NCBI RefSeq assembly: GCF_004168365.1
Contig: NZ_CP035704.1
Coordinates: 310,001-374,000 of the forward strand
Length of the DNA stretch: 64,000 nucleotides
Reading direction: 5' to 3'
From: Pseudolysobacter antarcticus
GTDB taxonomy: Bacteria; Pseudomonadota; Gammaproteobacteria; Xanthomonadales; Rhodanobacteraceae
The position numbers and the translations under genes were made by a program. Positions 8,668 through 18,217 of the stretch are shown piece after piece. The stretch's first letter is position 1; each line of letters begins with the position of its first letter. The notes beneath the pieces were generated by a model. It had not been told where the DNA came from. It saw only the letters and a program-made list of their open reading frames with translations, and made no database searches.

Positions 8668-9369
8668 TTATTGTCCCGCAACTTCCTTCATCGCAATCGC
8701 GCTGATGCCATTATCGTTCAAGGTTTTCTTCGCGGCTTCCAGTGCGCTGGCGCTTGGATAAGGACCCACTCTCACTCGATTCCAGGTTTTGCCGTTGACG
8801 GTGACGGTCTGCACCTTGGCGGTGATGCCGAGCAGCGCGAGTTTGGCTTTCACTGTGTCCGCTTCCTTGGAGTCCGGAAATGATCCGGCCTGCAGCACGT
8901 AATGCGCGCCGGTATCGGCGGTGGTAGCGGGTGTTGTGCCCGGTGTTGTCGTGGCCGGATTGGCCGGTTGGCCGGTGGTGGCTTGAGTCTGCGCTTGCGC
9001 GGCGGCGGCCTGTTGTTTGGCGGCTTCGGCGCGCGCCTTGGCGGTGAGCTCGGCATCCGGAATCACGACTTCCATTTCCGGCAGCACGCTGTAGAAATCA
9101 TAGGTCTTGCGTGGTGCTGCGGCTGGCGCTTTGTCTTTTGGTTTGCCGCTTTCATCGGCAACGCCGGGTTCACTTTCGCGCGCGGCCGTGGCATCCGCAT
9201 TCGGCTGCGGCTGGTTGTGTTTGCGCAGTGATGGCATCCAGTCCTTGAACAGAACCAGCACCGATAACGCCAACCCCAGCAACACGCCGATGCCGATCAA
9301 CACCCAGGCCGGCAGGGATTTTTGCGTATTGCCGCGCGTCGCCTGCTTGCCGCGTTTTGCTGCTGCCAT
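8668..9369 (-). CDS. SPOR-domain inner-membrane protein (FtsN-like)
   Basis: 233 residues from the ATG at 9369, whose A is shared with the argS stop (TAATG) and which follows GGAG. The layout is a short cytoplasmic Lys/Arg-rich N-terminus, one membrane helix near residues 30-50 (AWVLIGIGVLLGLALSVLVLF), a Pro/Ala/Thr/Gln-rich periplasmic linker, and a C-terminal SPOR domain (YVLQAGSFPDSKEADTVKAK to the end) that binds denuded septal glycan strands. This is the architecture of FtsN and similar cell-division proteins. The argS-SPOR pair is a conserved gammaproteobacterial arrangement. Whether this is the essential FtsN is not decided. Confidence 0.88.
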   Translation of the reverse strand: MAAAKRGKQATRGNTQKSLPAWVLIGIGVLLGLALSVLVLFKDWMPSLRKHNQPQPNADATAARESEPGVADESGKPKDKAPAAAPRKTYDFYSVLPEMEVVIPDAELTAKARAEAAKQQAAAAQAQTQATTGQPANPATTTPGTTPATTADTGAHYVLQAGSFPDSKEADTVKAKLALLGITAKVQTVTVNGKTWNRVRVGPYPSASALEAAKKTLNDNGISAIAMKEVAGQ

Positions 9370-11054
9370 TACATTTTCTCCGGGGCGGAAACGCCCAGTA
9401 AATCCAATCCGTTCTGCAGCACTTGCCGCGTCGCCGCGCACAGGTTCAAACGCGCATCACGCAGATTATCGTCGGCAACCAGAATGGATTCGCCGTTGTA
9501 ATACGCGTGGAACGCGGTAGCGAGATCACGCAGGTATTGCGCGAGCATATGCGGTTCGAGATTCTGCGCCGCGGCGTCGAGCATTTCCGGATAACGCGAC
9601 AACTCGACCATCAGCAATTGCTCGTAATTGCTCGTGAGCAGCGCGAGTTGTGCGAGGCCGTTGTCGCGATTCCAGCCGAGCCCGCGTTCGACCAGTTGAC
9701 GCTGCAAACTGCAGACGCGCGCATGCGCATATTGAATGTAATAAACCGGATTGTCGTTCGACTGCGAGCGCGCCAGATCGATGTCGAATATCAGTTGCGA
9801 ATCGACCTTGCGCGCGACCAGAAAATAACGGGTCGCATCGCAGCCGACTTCGTCGATCAAGTCGCGCAAGGTGACATAACTGCCGGCGCGCTTGGACAGC
9901 TTCACTTCCTCGCCGCTGCGCATCACCGTCACCATCTGGTGCAGCACGTAATCCGGCCAGCCTTGCGGAATTTGCATATTCAACGCCTGCAAACCAGCGC
10001 GCACACGCGTAATCGTGCTGTGGTGATCGGCGCCTTGTTCGTTGATCGCGCGACCGAAACCGCGCTGCCATTTGCTCACGTGATACGCGACATCCGGTAC
10101 GAAATAGGTATAGCCGCCATCCGACTTCCGCATGACGCGATCCTTGTCGTCGCCGAACTCGGTGGTGCGCAAATACATCGCGCCATCGGCCTCGTAGGTA
10201 TGGCCGCTGGCGATCAATTGCTGCACGGTTTGTTCGACGCGGCCCTCGCTGTACAGCGAGCTTTCGAGGTAATAGACATCGAACTCGACACCAAACGCCT
10301 GCAAGTCGAGCACCTGTTCACGGCGCAGACTTGCGACCGCAAAACGGCGGATCGCATCGAGGTCGTCGACATTGCCGCTCGCGACAATATGCTGGCCATC
10401 GGCATCGACGGATTCACCAGCGAGAAACGCGCGGGCGACTTCGCTAATGTAGTGACCGCGATAGCCGTCTTCGGGCCAGCCGGTTTGTTCCGGCTCGATG
10501 CCGCGCGCGCGCGCTTGCACCGACAGCCCGAGATTGTTGATCTGCGCTCCGGCATCGTTGTAGTAATACTCGCGACTGACATCCCAGCCGATCGCGCCAA
10601 GCAGGCGCGCGAGACAATCACCGACCGCCGCGCCGCGACCATGACCGACATGCAGCGGCCCGGTTGGATTGGCCGAGACGAATTCAACCTGCAGCTTGCG
10701 ACCGCCGCCGATGTTGCTGCGCCCGTAAGTTGCACCAGCGCCGAGAATCGTGCGGACCTCATTCTGATACGCCGCCGCGCTCAGGAAAAAATTGATAAAA
10801 CCCGGCCCGGCGATTTCGATCTTGGCGATGTCTGCGGATGGCGGCAAAACCTGCACGAGCGCTTCGGCAATCTCGCGCGGTTTGCGCGCGGCGGCCTTGG
10901 CCAGCAACAGCGCGACATTGCACGCATAGTCGCCATGCTCGCGGCTGCGCGTGCGCTCGATGACGAAGGCGGGCGCGACATCGGCCGGCAGCATGCCTTG
11001 TGTTTTGAGCGCATCGAGTGCGTGGGCAACGAGATCGCGGATATGGTCTTTCAC
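9369..11054 (-). CDS. argS: Arginine--tRNA ligase
   Basis: 561 residues from the GTG at 11054 ([13 protein letters not shown]); an in-frame TTG 18 bases upstream is the alternative. This class I synthetase charges tRNA-Arg. The N-terminal Add-1 domain that recognises the tRNA D-loop precedes the catalytic core, in which the HIGH motif appears as [12 protein letters not shown] after [12 protein letters not shown]. The C-terminal DALR anticodon-binding domain ([11 protein letters not shown]...) ends with [24 protein letters not shown]. The KMSKS loop is degenerate ([15 protein letters not shown]). It is translationally coupled to the SPOR gene. Confidence 0.95.
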   Translation of the reverse strand: MKDHIRDLVAHALDALKTQGMLPADVAPAFVIERTRSREHGDYACNVALLLAKAAARKPREIAEALVQVLPPSADIAKIEIAGPGFINFFLSAAAYQNEVRTILGAGATYGRSNIGGGRKLQVEFVSANPTGPLHVGHGRGAAVGDCLARLLGAIGWDVSREYYYNDAGAQINNLGLSVQARARGIEPEQTGWPEDGYRGHYISEVARAFLAGESVDADGQHIVASGNVDDLDAIRRFAVASLRREQVLDLQAFGVEFDVYYLESSLYSEGRVEQTVQQLIASGHTYEADGAMYLRTTEFGDDKDRVMRKSDGGYTYFVPDVAYHVSKWQRGFGRAINEQGADHHSTITRVRAGLQALNMQIPQGWPDYVLHQMVTVMRSGEEVKLSKRAGSYVTLRDLIDEVGCDATRYFLVARKVDSQLIFDIDLARSQSNDNPVYYIQYAHARVCSLQRQLVERGLGWNRDNGLAQLALLTSNYEQLLMVELSRYPEMLDAAAQNLEPHMLAQYLRDLATAFHAYYNGESILVADDNLRDARLNLCAATRQVLQNGLDLLGVSAPEKM

Positions 11055-11359
11055 GGCAAATTCCAGAAACAAAGCGGCCTATTGTAGTCGGCGCAGCGCT
11101 TGTGCAGAAAGGGAATTTACGCGCACGACGCGGCGCGGCGCGGTTTGCGGGTGAATTTTGTTGTCATCGCGATGCAATGATTTCGCCCCAAACTAGGTTC
11201 ATCGAGCGGACTTGGCGCAGCGCCAGCGCTCAGCAGCAGGAAAAGATGCCATGCGGGATGCGTATGGTATCGGGTGCAGGGAAGCGCCGTCTTTTTTTCG
11301 CCGTTATGGCGCAGGCGAGTTTTCGGAGACTCGATCGTGCGCGACGGACTAGGTCGCGA
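11055..11359. other. 305-base intergenic gap between argS and the HD-domain gene
   Basis: Must hold the upstream region of argS and the 3' end of the HD-domain transcript, both on the minus strand. I see no convincing -10/-35 pair, repeat or RNA gene in it, apart from a short palindrome around 11212-11232 (TTGGCGCAGCGCCA). Confidence 0.5.
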
Positions 11360-12439
11360 TCAGGCAATGCCGGCGACAACCTCGCGATAGATCGCGATCA
11401 CGCCGTCGCCGGTTTTTGGCATGCCTTGCATCGCGATACGTGCGCGCAAAGCCATCGTTTGCGCCTGCAGACGCGCGGCATTTTCCTGCTTCGCGGCCTC
11501 GAACGTGGCGCGTCCGATTTCCGAATGGAAACGATGCAGGTCAAAAAAATAGCGCTCCTGCCCATCGGTCAGAAACGCCAGCACCGGCGCCGCCGAGCTT
11601 TCGTCCTGCAGGCAGCGATGACTGCGCATCTCGCGCTCGCGACAGAGTCGCTCCGCGCTCGCGGCGAATACCGGAAACGGCGCGGCAACATTCGCGGTAT
11701 CCAGATCGGCGGCCAGCAACGCCAGCGGCAATGCGTGTTGCAAATCCTCATCGCTACGCCAGTCCGGCAGATGATCGTCGAGTTTGCGATCCAGCCGTTG
11801 CGCCAAGGCGCCGCCGCTTTGCGCGAGTTCGGCACTGTTGTATTCGAGATCGTTCGGCGCCGGGCGCGCATCGAACGTGCTGCCGGCAATCATCAGCGCC
11901 ATCGATTTGTATAGCGCCAGCGCGGTGCTGTCGTCGAAACCGCAAATCTGCAGGATGCGAAACGTTTCCTCGATGCTGGCCTGCTCGTTGCTGCCAACTC
12001 CGGCGACAAATTGCGGTTTCTCGCGCTGGCGCAGATCGTGGCCGGCGGCAAATAGCGACAGCAGATACCAGTCGCGCAGTTGCAGTCCGTTCACGCCGAT
12101 GTGATCGAGCAGGCAATCGATCCGTGTGCCAAGAATCTCAAGGATATGTTCTTCGTTGTGGTACGCGTGGAAATCCGTCCCCCACGAACCATGCCGAAAC
12201 GCGAGTCGGCAGAATGCAATCAGCAAGGTATTTTCGCCGCGCTCGACTTCGCTGGCATCGTGCAGTTGCCATTGCGGAACCTTGCTGATGCGTTCGCGCC
12301 GCTGTTGCAATAGCGCCAGTAAATCCGGGCGTCGCGCGGTGACAAGCGCGCGCGCAGTCGCTGCATCCGCGACGTGTTGCTCGATTTCGTCGGCCGGAAA
12401 TTTTCGAGGAAACTGCAGCAGCATCGCCGTCTTGGGCAT
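11360..12439 (-). CDS. HD-superfamily metal-dependent phosphohydrolase-like protein
   Basis: 359 residues from the ATG at 12439 (MPKTAMLLQFPRK); the frame is open 59 codons further upstream but that stretch is not protein-like. The metal-site pattern is FHAYHNEEHILEILG (two to three histidines) near residues 117-131, then LFAAGHDLRQ with the His-Asp doublet, then NEQASIEETFRIL, the order seen in predicted HD phosphohydrolases of the COG4339 kind and more distantly in cyclic-nucleotide phosphodiesterases. The C-terminus is helical and Arg/Glu-rich. Substrate unknown. No strong RBS is visible. It lies 103 bases downstream of radC on the same strand. Confidence 0.7.
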   Translation of the reverse strand: MPKTAMLLQFPRKFPADEIEQHVADAATARALVTARRPDLLALLQQRRERISKVPQWQLHDASEVERGENTLLIAFCRLAFRHGSWGTDFHAYHNEEHILEILGTRIDCLLDHIGVNGLQLRDWYLLSLFAAGHDLRQREKPQFVAGVGSNEQASIEETFRILQICGFDDSTALALYKSMALMIAGSTFDARPAPNDLEYNSAELAQSGGALAQRLDRKLDDHLPDWRSDEDLQHALPLALLAADLDTANVAAPFPVFAASAERLCREREMRSHRCLQDESSAAPVLAFLTDGQERYFFDLHRFHSEIGRATFEAAKQENAARLQAQTMALRARIAMQGMPKTGDGVIAIYREVVAGIA

Positions 12440-12542
12440 CGCACACAGACATCCGTTTGGAGTTCGCGGATTGTGCTCGAAGCGCGCAAAAAAACCTATC
12501 GCTAAAAATACAGTTGCGACGTGGTTGGCAAAAACTCGCCGT

Positions 12543-13217
12543 TCAAATCCAGCCGCGTTGCGCGAGCGAGGTTGGTACACCACGACCGACGATGAAATGA
12601 TCGAGCACACGCACATCGATCAAGGCCAAAGCGTCGCGCAAATGCCGCGTGATATCGCGGTCGGCCTGACTCGGCTCGGCCACGCCCGACGGATGGTTGT
12701 GCGCAAAAATAACCGCGGCGGCATTCAGTGCGAGGCAGCGTCGCACGACTTCGCGCGGATGCACGCTGGCGCCATCAATGGTGCCGCGGAACAATTCTTC
12801 GCACGCGATCACACGCTGGCGCTGGTCGAGGAAAACACACGCAAATACTTCGTAGGAATATCCGCCGAGACGCGCCTTGAGATAATCGGCGCACGCGCCA
12901 GGATGAGTCAAGGCGATGTCGCGTTTGAGTTCTTCGCCGAGATAACGGCGCGCCAGCTCGAGCGCGGCCAGCAGTTTGCAGGCCTTGGCCGGGCCGAGGC
13001 CGGAGGCTTCGAGTAGTTGTGCAATATCGAGTTCGAGCAGCGTGCGCAAACTGCCATAGCGCTGCAACAGCTCACGACCGAGATCGACGGCACTTTGCCC
13101 ACGCCGACCGCTGCCGAGAAACAGCGCGAGTAACTCAGCATCGGATAACGCTGCCGCACCGCGTTCCAGCAACTTTTCGCGCGGACGTTCGCCGACCGGC
13201 CAATCGCGAATGCTCAT
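12543..13217 (-). CDS. radC: RadC family JAB/MPN-domain protein
   Basis: 224 residues from the ATG at 13217 ([17 protein letters not shown], the usual RadC beginning); a second ATG 24 bases upstream is possible. The N-terminal helix-hairpin-helix region contains [24 protein letters not shown]. The C-terminal JAMM metal-binding motif is [18 protein letters not shown]. It was historically called a DNA repair protein; the true activity of RadC is unsettled. It is divergent from coaBC, the common gammaproteobacterial arrangement. Confidence 0.93.
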   Translation of the reverse strand: MSIRDWPVGERPREKLLERGAAALSDAELLALFLGSGRRGQSAVDLGRELLQRYGSLRTLLELDIAQLLEASGLGPAKACKLLAALELARRYLGEELKRDIALTHPGACADYLKARLGGYSYEVFACVFLDQRQRVIACEELFRGTIDGASVHPREVVRRCLALNAAAVIFAHNHPSGVAEPSQADRDITRHLRDALALIDVRVLDHFIVGRGVPTSLAQRGWI

Positions 13218-13415
13218 AAGCGGATTTGGTCCATTCGGCATGGCCGAACAGATTCGGACGTAATGGCAGATCGATCAATTTGTGTGCGCTGGCGAGCTGT
13301 CATAACTATCCTTTGCGGGTGTTTCAGCATAAACATCGGCTATTGCGAGTGACAGCGGCGCGTGGCACGAATTCCGGTAAGCTATCGGCGCGTTGTTTTG
13401 TGAGCATTTTCGTAC

Positions 13416-14627
13416 ATGAGCACACCTGATCTTTCCAAAGTGCGCGTGCTGCTGGGCGTCTCCGGCGGCATTGCGGCATACAAGGCCGCCGAACTGGTGC
13501 GGCGTCTCGGCGATGCCGGCGCCGAAGTGCGCGTGGTGCTGACGGCCGGGGCTACACATTTCGTCACACCGCTGACGTTCCAGGCATTGTGCGGACAACC
13601 GGTGCGTAGCGGTTTGTGGGACGAAGCCGCCGAGTCGGCGATGGGGCACATCGAACTTGCGCGTTGGGCGGAACATATCCTGATCGCGCCCGCGACAGCG
13701 AATATTCTCGCGCGCCTCGCGCACGGTCTGGCCGATGATTTGCTGACCACGTTGTGCCTCGCGAGTGCGGCGCCGTTGGCGGTGGCGCCATCGATGAATC
13801 GGCAGATGTGGGCGCACGCGGCAACGCAGGCGAATATTGTCACTTTGCGCCAGCGCGGCGTGCATTTTCTCGGGCCTGATTCCGGCGATCAGGCCTGCGG
13901 TGATATCGGCACCGGGCGCCTGCTCGAACCCGATGACATTGTCGCGGGTTTGATCGCGCTGCGTGGACCGCGACCGCTTGCGGGCAAACGCGTGCTGGTG
14001 AGTGCCGGGCCGACTTACGAAGACATCGATCCAGTGCGTTTTGTCGGCAATCGCAGCTCTGGTCGTATGGGCTTCGCGGTGGCCCGCGCCGCCGCCGAAC
14101 AAGGCGCGGAAGTAACCTTGATCGCCGGGCCGGTGGCGCTCGATACGCCGAGCGGCGTTATGCGGGTAGATGTGCGCAGCGCCGAACAGATGCGCAGCGC
14201 GGTATTGCAGCACGCTACCGTCAACGAGATTTTCATTTCCGCCGCGGCGGTTGGTGATTACCGGCCGCAAAGCGTCGCGCCACACAAGCTCAAGAAAACG
14301 GGTCAAGGTCTGGCACTAGCTCTGACCGAAAATCCGGACATTCTTGCCGAGGTCGCGGCGCTGCCGGAGCATCCGTTTCTGGTAGGTTTCGCCGCCGAAA
14401 CCGAATCGGTCGAGGAATACGCGCGCGCCAAACTGCTGCGCAAGAATCTCGACATGATCGCAGCAAATTGCGTCGGCAACGGCTGCGGTTTTGAAGCCGA
14501 AGACAATCAGCTCAACGTGATCTGGCGGGAAGGCAGCGAGTGCTTGCCGCGCGCATCAAAGTTGGTGCTTGCGCATCAATTGCTGGCGCGCGTGCTGGAG
14601 CGTTACCAGGCCAGCGGTCGTCCATGA
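13416..14627 (+). CDS. coaBC: Bifunctional phosphopantothenoylcysteine decarboxylase / phosphopantothenate--cysteine ligase
   Basis: 403 residues, full length for CoaBC. It makes 4'-phosphopantetheine from phosphopantothenate and cysteine in coenzyme A synthesis. The N-terminal flavodoxin-like CoaC domain (about 1-190) has [18 protein letters not shown] and APSMNRQMW, and the active-site cysteine lies in [12 protein letters not shown]. The C-terminal CoaB domain (about 190-403) begins [17 protein letters not shown] and contains [15 protein letters not shown] and the HKLKK lysines. It ends in an ATGA overlap with dut. Confidence 0.96.
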   Translation: MSTPDLSKVRVLLGVSGGIAAYKAAELVRRLGDAGAEVRVVLTAGATHFVTPLTFQALCGQPVRSGLWDEAAESAMGHIELARWAEHILIAPATANILARLAHGLADDLLTTLCLASAAPLAVAPSMNRQMWAHAATQANIVTLRQRGVHFLGPDSGDQACGDIGTGRLLEPDDIVAGLIALRGPRPLAGKRVLVSAGPTYEDIDPVRFVGNRSSGRMGFAVARAAAEQGAEVTLIAGPVALDTPSGVMRVDVRSAEQMRSAVLQHATVNEIFISAAAVGDYRPQSVAPHKLKKTGQGLALALTENPDILAEVAALPEHPFLVGFAAETESVEEYARAKLLRKNLDMIAANCVGNGCGFEAEDNQLNVIWREGSECLPRASKLVLAHQLLARVLERYQASGRP

Positions 14628-15103
14628 GTTTTCCGGCACATATTTTAATTCACGAGATCGAGCTGAAGATTCTCGATCCACGCATCGGCACCAGCATCGC
14701 GTTGCCGCATTACGCTACGACGGGTTCGGCCGGCATGGATTTGCGTGCCGCGCCGATCGAGCCGATTACGCTGCAGGCGGGCGAGTCGGCGCTGATTCCT
14801 ACCGGCATTGCGGTGCATATTCGCAACCCGGAATTGTGCGCCGTCATCCTGCCGCGCTCGGGTCTGGGACATAAACACGGCATCGTGCTCGGCAATCTGG
14901 TTGGTCTGATCGATTCGGACTATCAAGGCCCGCTGATGATTTCGTGCTGGAACCGTTCTGCGCAGGCCTTTACTATTGCGCCGGGGGATCGCATTGCACA
15001 ATTGGTTTTGATGCCGGTCATGCGCGCGGAGTTTCGTTTGGTGGATGAGTTTGCCGCGAGCGAACGCGGCGCGGGCGGCTTCGGTCACTCGGGTGTGGCA
15101 TGA
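14624..15103 (+). CDS. dut: dUTP diphosphatase (dUTPase)
   Basis: 159 residues from the ATG at 14624, which overlaps the coaBC stop (ATGA). It hydrolyses dUTP to dUMP and pyrophosphate, keeping uracil out of DNA and feeding thymidylate synthesis. The five trimeric dUTPase motifs are visible: [43 protein letters not shown] and [11 protein letters not shown] at the C-terminal flexible arm. The start of [10 protein letters not shown] matches proteobacterial Dut proteins. It lies between coaBC and algC, as in many Pseudomonas and Xanthomonas relatives. Uracil-DNA glycosylase is also in this window. Confidence 0.95.
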   Translation: MSFPAHILIHEIELKILDPRIGTSIALPHYATTGSAGMDLRAAPIEPITLQAGESALIPTGIAVHIRNPELCAVILPRSGLGHKHGIVLGNLVGLIDSDYQGPLMISCWNRSAQAFTIAPGDRIAQLVLMPVMRAEFRLVDEFAASERGAGGFGHSGVA

Positions 15104-15153
15104 GGATTGCTGGCACAAACGCGTTGGAAATTTTCGTGGCAATACAACTCGTG

Positions 15154-15322
15154 CGCTAGTGTCCTGTCTCACAAGTAAGGCGAAGAAATTCCGGATGGAT
15201 TTCGGTGCGAGACAAGGCGCGAGGAGGAACCATAGCGGGACTATGGTGACGACGAGCAACGCGGTATCGCGCCGGAAGACGCCGGAATTATTTGATGGTA
15301 CTTGTGAGACAGGACACTAGCG
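15154..15322. repeat. Palindromic intergenic hairpin element, copy 1
   Basis: A 24-bp perfect inverted repeat bounds a 169-bp element: the left arm at 15154-15177 reads CGCTAGTGTCCTGTCTCACA and onward, and the right arm (15299-15322) is its exact complement. At the centre a small palindrome CCATAG-N5-CTATGG follows GAGGAGGAA. The layout, with a long outer arm, purine-rich flank and central mini-hairpin, is the same as in the elements near 40.8 and 49.0 kb. It sits between dut and algC and contains no gene. Confidence 0.85.
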
Positions 15323-15348
15323 GCGTATGGCAAAGGGCCAATCCAGAT

Positions 15349-17706
15349 ATGCCTCATAAAAATGCATTGCGCGTGATGTTGCCGCGACTGCTGCTGCTCG
15401 CAGCGGCAACCGTGTTGCTGATCGGCGGCATGTTTGTCGCCTGGCAGGCCTGGCAGATTTACAGCGCCGAACATGCCGTGGCGGCCGCGTTGCAAATACG
15501 CGATCAGCAAGCTGCCGCATTAAGCCGTTTGCTGCTGGACACGCAAAAGCGTGCCGAACAATCCGTTGCTGATGAGTCAGTGCTGGCGACGCTCGGCAAC
15601 GCCGATGAAGCTGGCCGGACCGCCGCCGCTCTGGCGATACAAACACAATGGCCGGAGTTGCTCGGCGCTGAATTTTACAGCCCGGAAATCGTTGAAGTGA
15701 TGCGCGCCGATTTGGTCAAATTCGGCTACGCCCGCGCGGCGATGCTGGTGCAAGCGCATAGTCTGCAAAAAGGCGCGCCCGCGCAGGCACAGGCCGATGG
15801 CAAGGACAAACCGCGTTATCTGGCGCTGGCGTTGCCAGTGCAACGTGAACTTAAAACCATCGCGTATGCCTATCTGCAGCTGCCGATGACGCCGTTGCTG
15901 ACGCTGTTTCATCAGCAATCAGCAATATCCGGCGCGCAGATCGATTTGCGCCAGGGCAGCATCGGCGCGGATCATCTGATTGAGCGGCTCGGCGACGGTG
16001 GCGAAAATTCCTCGGCGTTGAGTGTGCCCGTCGCCGGCAGTCTGTTTCGTGTGGCGGTAGCGCAACCCGATCAGTTCGTCGTGCTGCCGCGGCAACCCGC
16101 TGTGTTGTCTATCGTCGCGTTGATCCTGCTGCTGCTCGGCGGCGCATTGCTGTGGTTGCGCCAGGCCGGCATCCAGCGCCTGGTCGGCAAAATGCGGCGT
16201 CAGGAAAGATACGAGGAAAGCCCGACCTTGGAACAATCGTTGCGCAATCAGGCGTCCGCTCCTGCTTCGACAAACGCCGCGAAACCGATTGCGCGCTTGC
16301 CCGCGCCGCGCAAGGATGTGCCGCCGGCGTTGCTCGATCCGGGCATCTTTCGCGCTTACGATATTCGCGGCGTGCTCGGTAAAACCCTTGATGCGGCGGT
16401 CGCGCGTGGCATTGGCCACGCTATCGGCAGCGAAGCGCGCGCGCGCGGATTGCTCGAAGTCGTGGTCGGTCGCGACGGACGTTTGTCCGGCCCGGAATTG
16501 TCGGCGGCGTTGATCCAGGGTTTGCGCGCGGCGGGCTGCAATGTGATCGATATCGGCGCGGTGCCGACACCGACCTTGTACTTCGCCACGTATCATTTGA
16601 ATGCCGGCTCCGGTGTCATGGTGACAGGCAGTCACAACCCGCCGGACTACAACGGCTTCAAGATCGTGCTCGGTGGCGAAACCCTCGCCGAAGGCGCGAT
16701 TCGCGACCTGCATCGACGCATCAATGATGGTGATCTCAGCGCCGGCGAAGGCACGTTGCAGGCGATGGATATCACGCGTGAATACATCGACCGGATCACC
16801 GGCGACGTGCAGGTACAACGCAAACTCAAAGTGGTCGTGGATTGCGGCAACGGCATCCCGGGCGCGGTGGCGCCGGCAGTATTGGCCGGCATCGGTTGCG
16901 AAATCCTGCCGCTGTATTGCGATGTCGATGGCAACTTTCCCAACCATCATCCCGATCCGTCCGATCCGCATAATCTGCAGGATCTGATCCTCACCGTGAA
17001 AAAAACCGGTGCGGATATCGGCCTCGCATTCGATGGTGACGGCGATCGCCTCGGTGTGGTCACGCGTACTGGCGAAATCATCTATCCCGACCGTGTGCTG
17101 ATGCTGTTCGCGATCGACGTGCTCAGCCGCAATCCGGGCGCGACGATCATCTACGACGTCAAATGCACCGGCCATCTGCAGCCGCTGATTCTGCAGCACG
17201 CCGGCAGTCCGGTGATGTGGCGCACAGGGCATTCGCTGATCAAGGCGAAGATGCGCGAAACGCAAGCCGAGTTGGCCGGCGAGATGAGCGGCCATTTCTT
17301 TTTCCGCGAACGCTGGTACGGCTTTGATGACGGTATTTATGCGGCAGCGCGACTGCTCGAAATTCTCGCGGGCGATCTCGAAGAACGCCAGCCGCAGGAG
17401 ATTTTCGACAGCCTGCCGAAAGGCGTCAGCACACCCGAGCTCAAGTTCGAAATGAACGAAGGCGAGAACTATCGTTTCATTGAGCATTTCCAGCAGGCTG
17501 CGCAATTCGACGGCGCGCGTGTCACCAAGATCGACGGCGTGCGTGCCGACTGGTCGGACGGCTGGGGCTTGGTGCGAGCATCGAATACCACGCCGATCCT
17601 GGTGCTGCGTTTCGATGCCGACGACGCAGCCGCGCTGGAGCGCATCAAGGGCGTATTCCGCAAGCAGATGCTGGCGCTGGATGCGGGGTTGAAGTTGCCG
17701 TTTTGA
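15349..17706 (+). CDS. algC: Phosphomannomutase/phosphoglucomutase with N-terminal membrane domain
   Basis: 785 residues from the ATG at 15349; starts farther upstream would lie inside the hairpin element. Residues about 1-310 are a membrane-anchored sensor-like region: a helix at 10-35 (LPRLLLLAAATVLLIGGMFVAW), an extracytoplasmic part, and a second helix near 255-280 (VVLPRQPAVLSIVALILLLLGG). After a basic linker the C-terminal ~460 residues are a full alpha-D-phosphohexomutase with DIRGVLG, the phosphoserine loop VMVTGSHNPPDYNGFK, the metal site DGDGDRLGVV, and the sugar-ring loop GEMSGHFFF. It makes mannose-1-P or glucose-1-P for LPS and exopolysaccharide. Long AlgC forms are known in Pseudomonas and Xanthomonadales. 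Confidence 0.9.
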   Translation: MPHKNALRVMLPRLLLLAAATVLLIGGMFVAWQAWQIYSAEHAVAAALQIRDQQAAALSRLLLDTQKRAEQSVADESVLATLGNADEAGRTAAALAIQTQWPELLGAEFYSPEIVEVMRADLVKFGYARAAMLVQAHSLQKGAPAQAQADGKDKPRYLALALPVQRELKTIAYAYLQLPMTPLLTLFHQQSAISGAQIDLRQGSIGADHLIERLGDGGENSSALSVPVAGSLFRVAVAQPDQFVVLPRQPAVLSIVALILLLLGGALLWLRQAGIQRLVGKMRRQERYEESPTLEQSLRNQASAPASTNAAKPIARLPAPRKDVPPALLDPGIFRAYDIRGVLGKTLDAAVARGIGHAIGSEARARGLLEVVVGRDGRLSGPELSAALIQGLRAAGCNVIDIGAVPTPTLYFATYHLNAGSGVMVTGSHNPPDYNGFKIVLGGETLAEGAIRDLHRRINDGDLSAGEGTLQAMDITREYIDRITGDVQVQRKLKVVVDCGNGIPGAVAPAVLAGIGCEILPLYCDVDGNFPNHHPDPSDPHNLQDLILTVKKTGADIGLAFDGDGDRLGVVTRTGEIIYPDRVLMLFAIDVLSRNPGATIIYDVKCTGHLQPLILQHAGSPVMWRTGHSLIKAKMRETQAELAGEMSGHFFFRERWYGFDDGIYAAARLLEILAGDLEERQPQEIFDSLPKGVSTPELKFEMNEGENYRFIEHFQQAAQFDGARVTKIDGVRADWSDGWGLVRASNTTPILVLRFDADDAAALERIKGVFRKQMLALDAGLKLPF

Positions 17707-17820
17707 TTTTCTGCGAAATGCATCTCGATTTGTATTGTTCAAGAATCTGCTATATCAGCCAGATAGACCGCGGGGGCGAGTCGCGAAGTCTTGTTTGCTG
17801 CGTTGACCGTGAGCTTGCCG

Positions 17821-18204
17821 CTAACTGATATTTCGGCCATACATCCAGCCGAGTGAAAATACATACCGGGTGCCACCCTTCACGCGCGTGACGCTGTGCT
17901 CGCATAGGTCCGGGCGGAAAAATTTGATGCGCTTTGAGGCGAAAATTGGGTTTGCGCAGACGAACTCACCGCCAGATTTTGGCGGCTTGAGAACGATGTT
18001 TAGACGAAAGTGCCTGCCCAATTGAACTGGATCGGTATGAGGATGAATTTCCGACCCGTCAGGGTAGCGAATGAGATAGCTATCAAAGGGTAGTGGCCAG
18101 CGAGCCGTGAACAACAGCATCTTTTCGTAGCCATTGTTTTGGCGCCCGGCTTGCCAGCGAAAGGCCGTAGAAATGTAGCCTCGAATGGAAGCGAAGAGGC
18201 TCAT
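17821..18204 (-). CDS. Small 2-oxoglutarate/Fe(II)-dependent dioxygenase-like protein
   Basis: 127 residues. The jelly-roll metal-site pattern is visible: HPHTDPV gives His-x-Asp (H-T-D), EHSVTRV the distal histidine, and GGTRYVFSLGW the arginine that would bind 2-oxoglutarate. LNIVLKPPKSGGEF is the typical strand between them. This resembles the prolyl-4-hydroxylase/AlkB-type 2OG-Fe(II) oxygenase core, without extra domains. The start has no clear RBS. It begins 14 bases after the DUF4124 gene ends on the same strand, so it is probably cotranscribed with pyrE and DUF4124. Substrate unknown. Confidence 0.75.
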   Translation of the reverse strand: MSLFASIRGYISTAFRWQAGRQNNGYEKMLLFTARWPLPFDSYLIRYPDGSEIHPHTDPVQLGRHFRLNIVLKPPKSGGEFVCANPIFASKRIKFFRPDLCEHSVTRVKGGTRYVFSLGWMYGRNIS

Positions 18205-18217
18205 AATTGGTAGCGAC

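Noticed and set aside
9423-11087. 554-residue open frame antisense to argS
   Set aside because: Shadow of argS; composition and lack of RBS or motifs are not protein-like.
15154-15322. Insertion sequence remnant
   Set aside because: Too short for a transposase and the interior is itself palindromic; better described as a hairpin or MITE-like element.
15919-17742. 607-residue open frame antisense to algC
   Set aside because: Shadow of a certain gene; no motif and His/Arg/Gln-rich.
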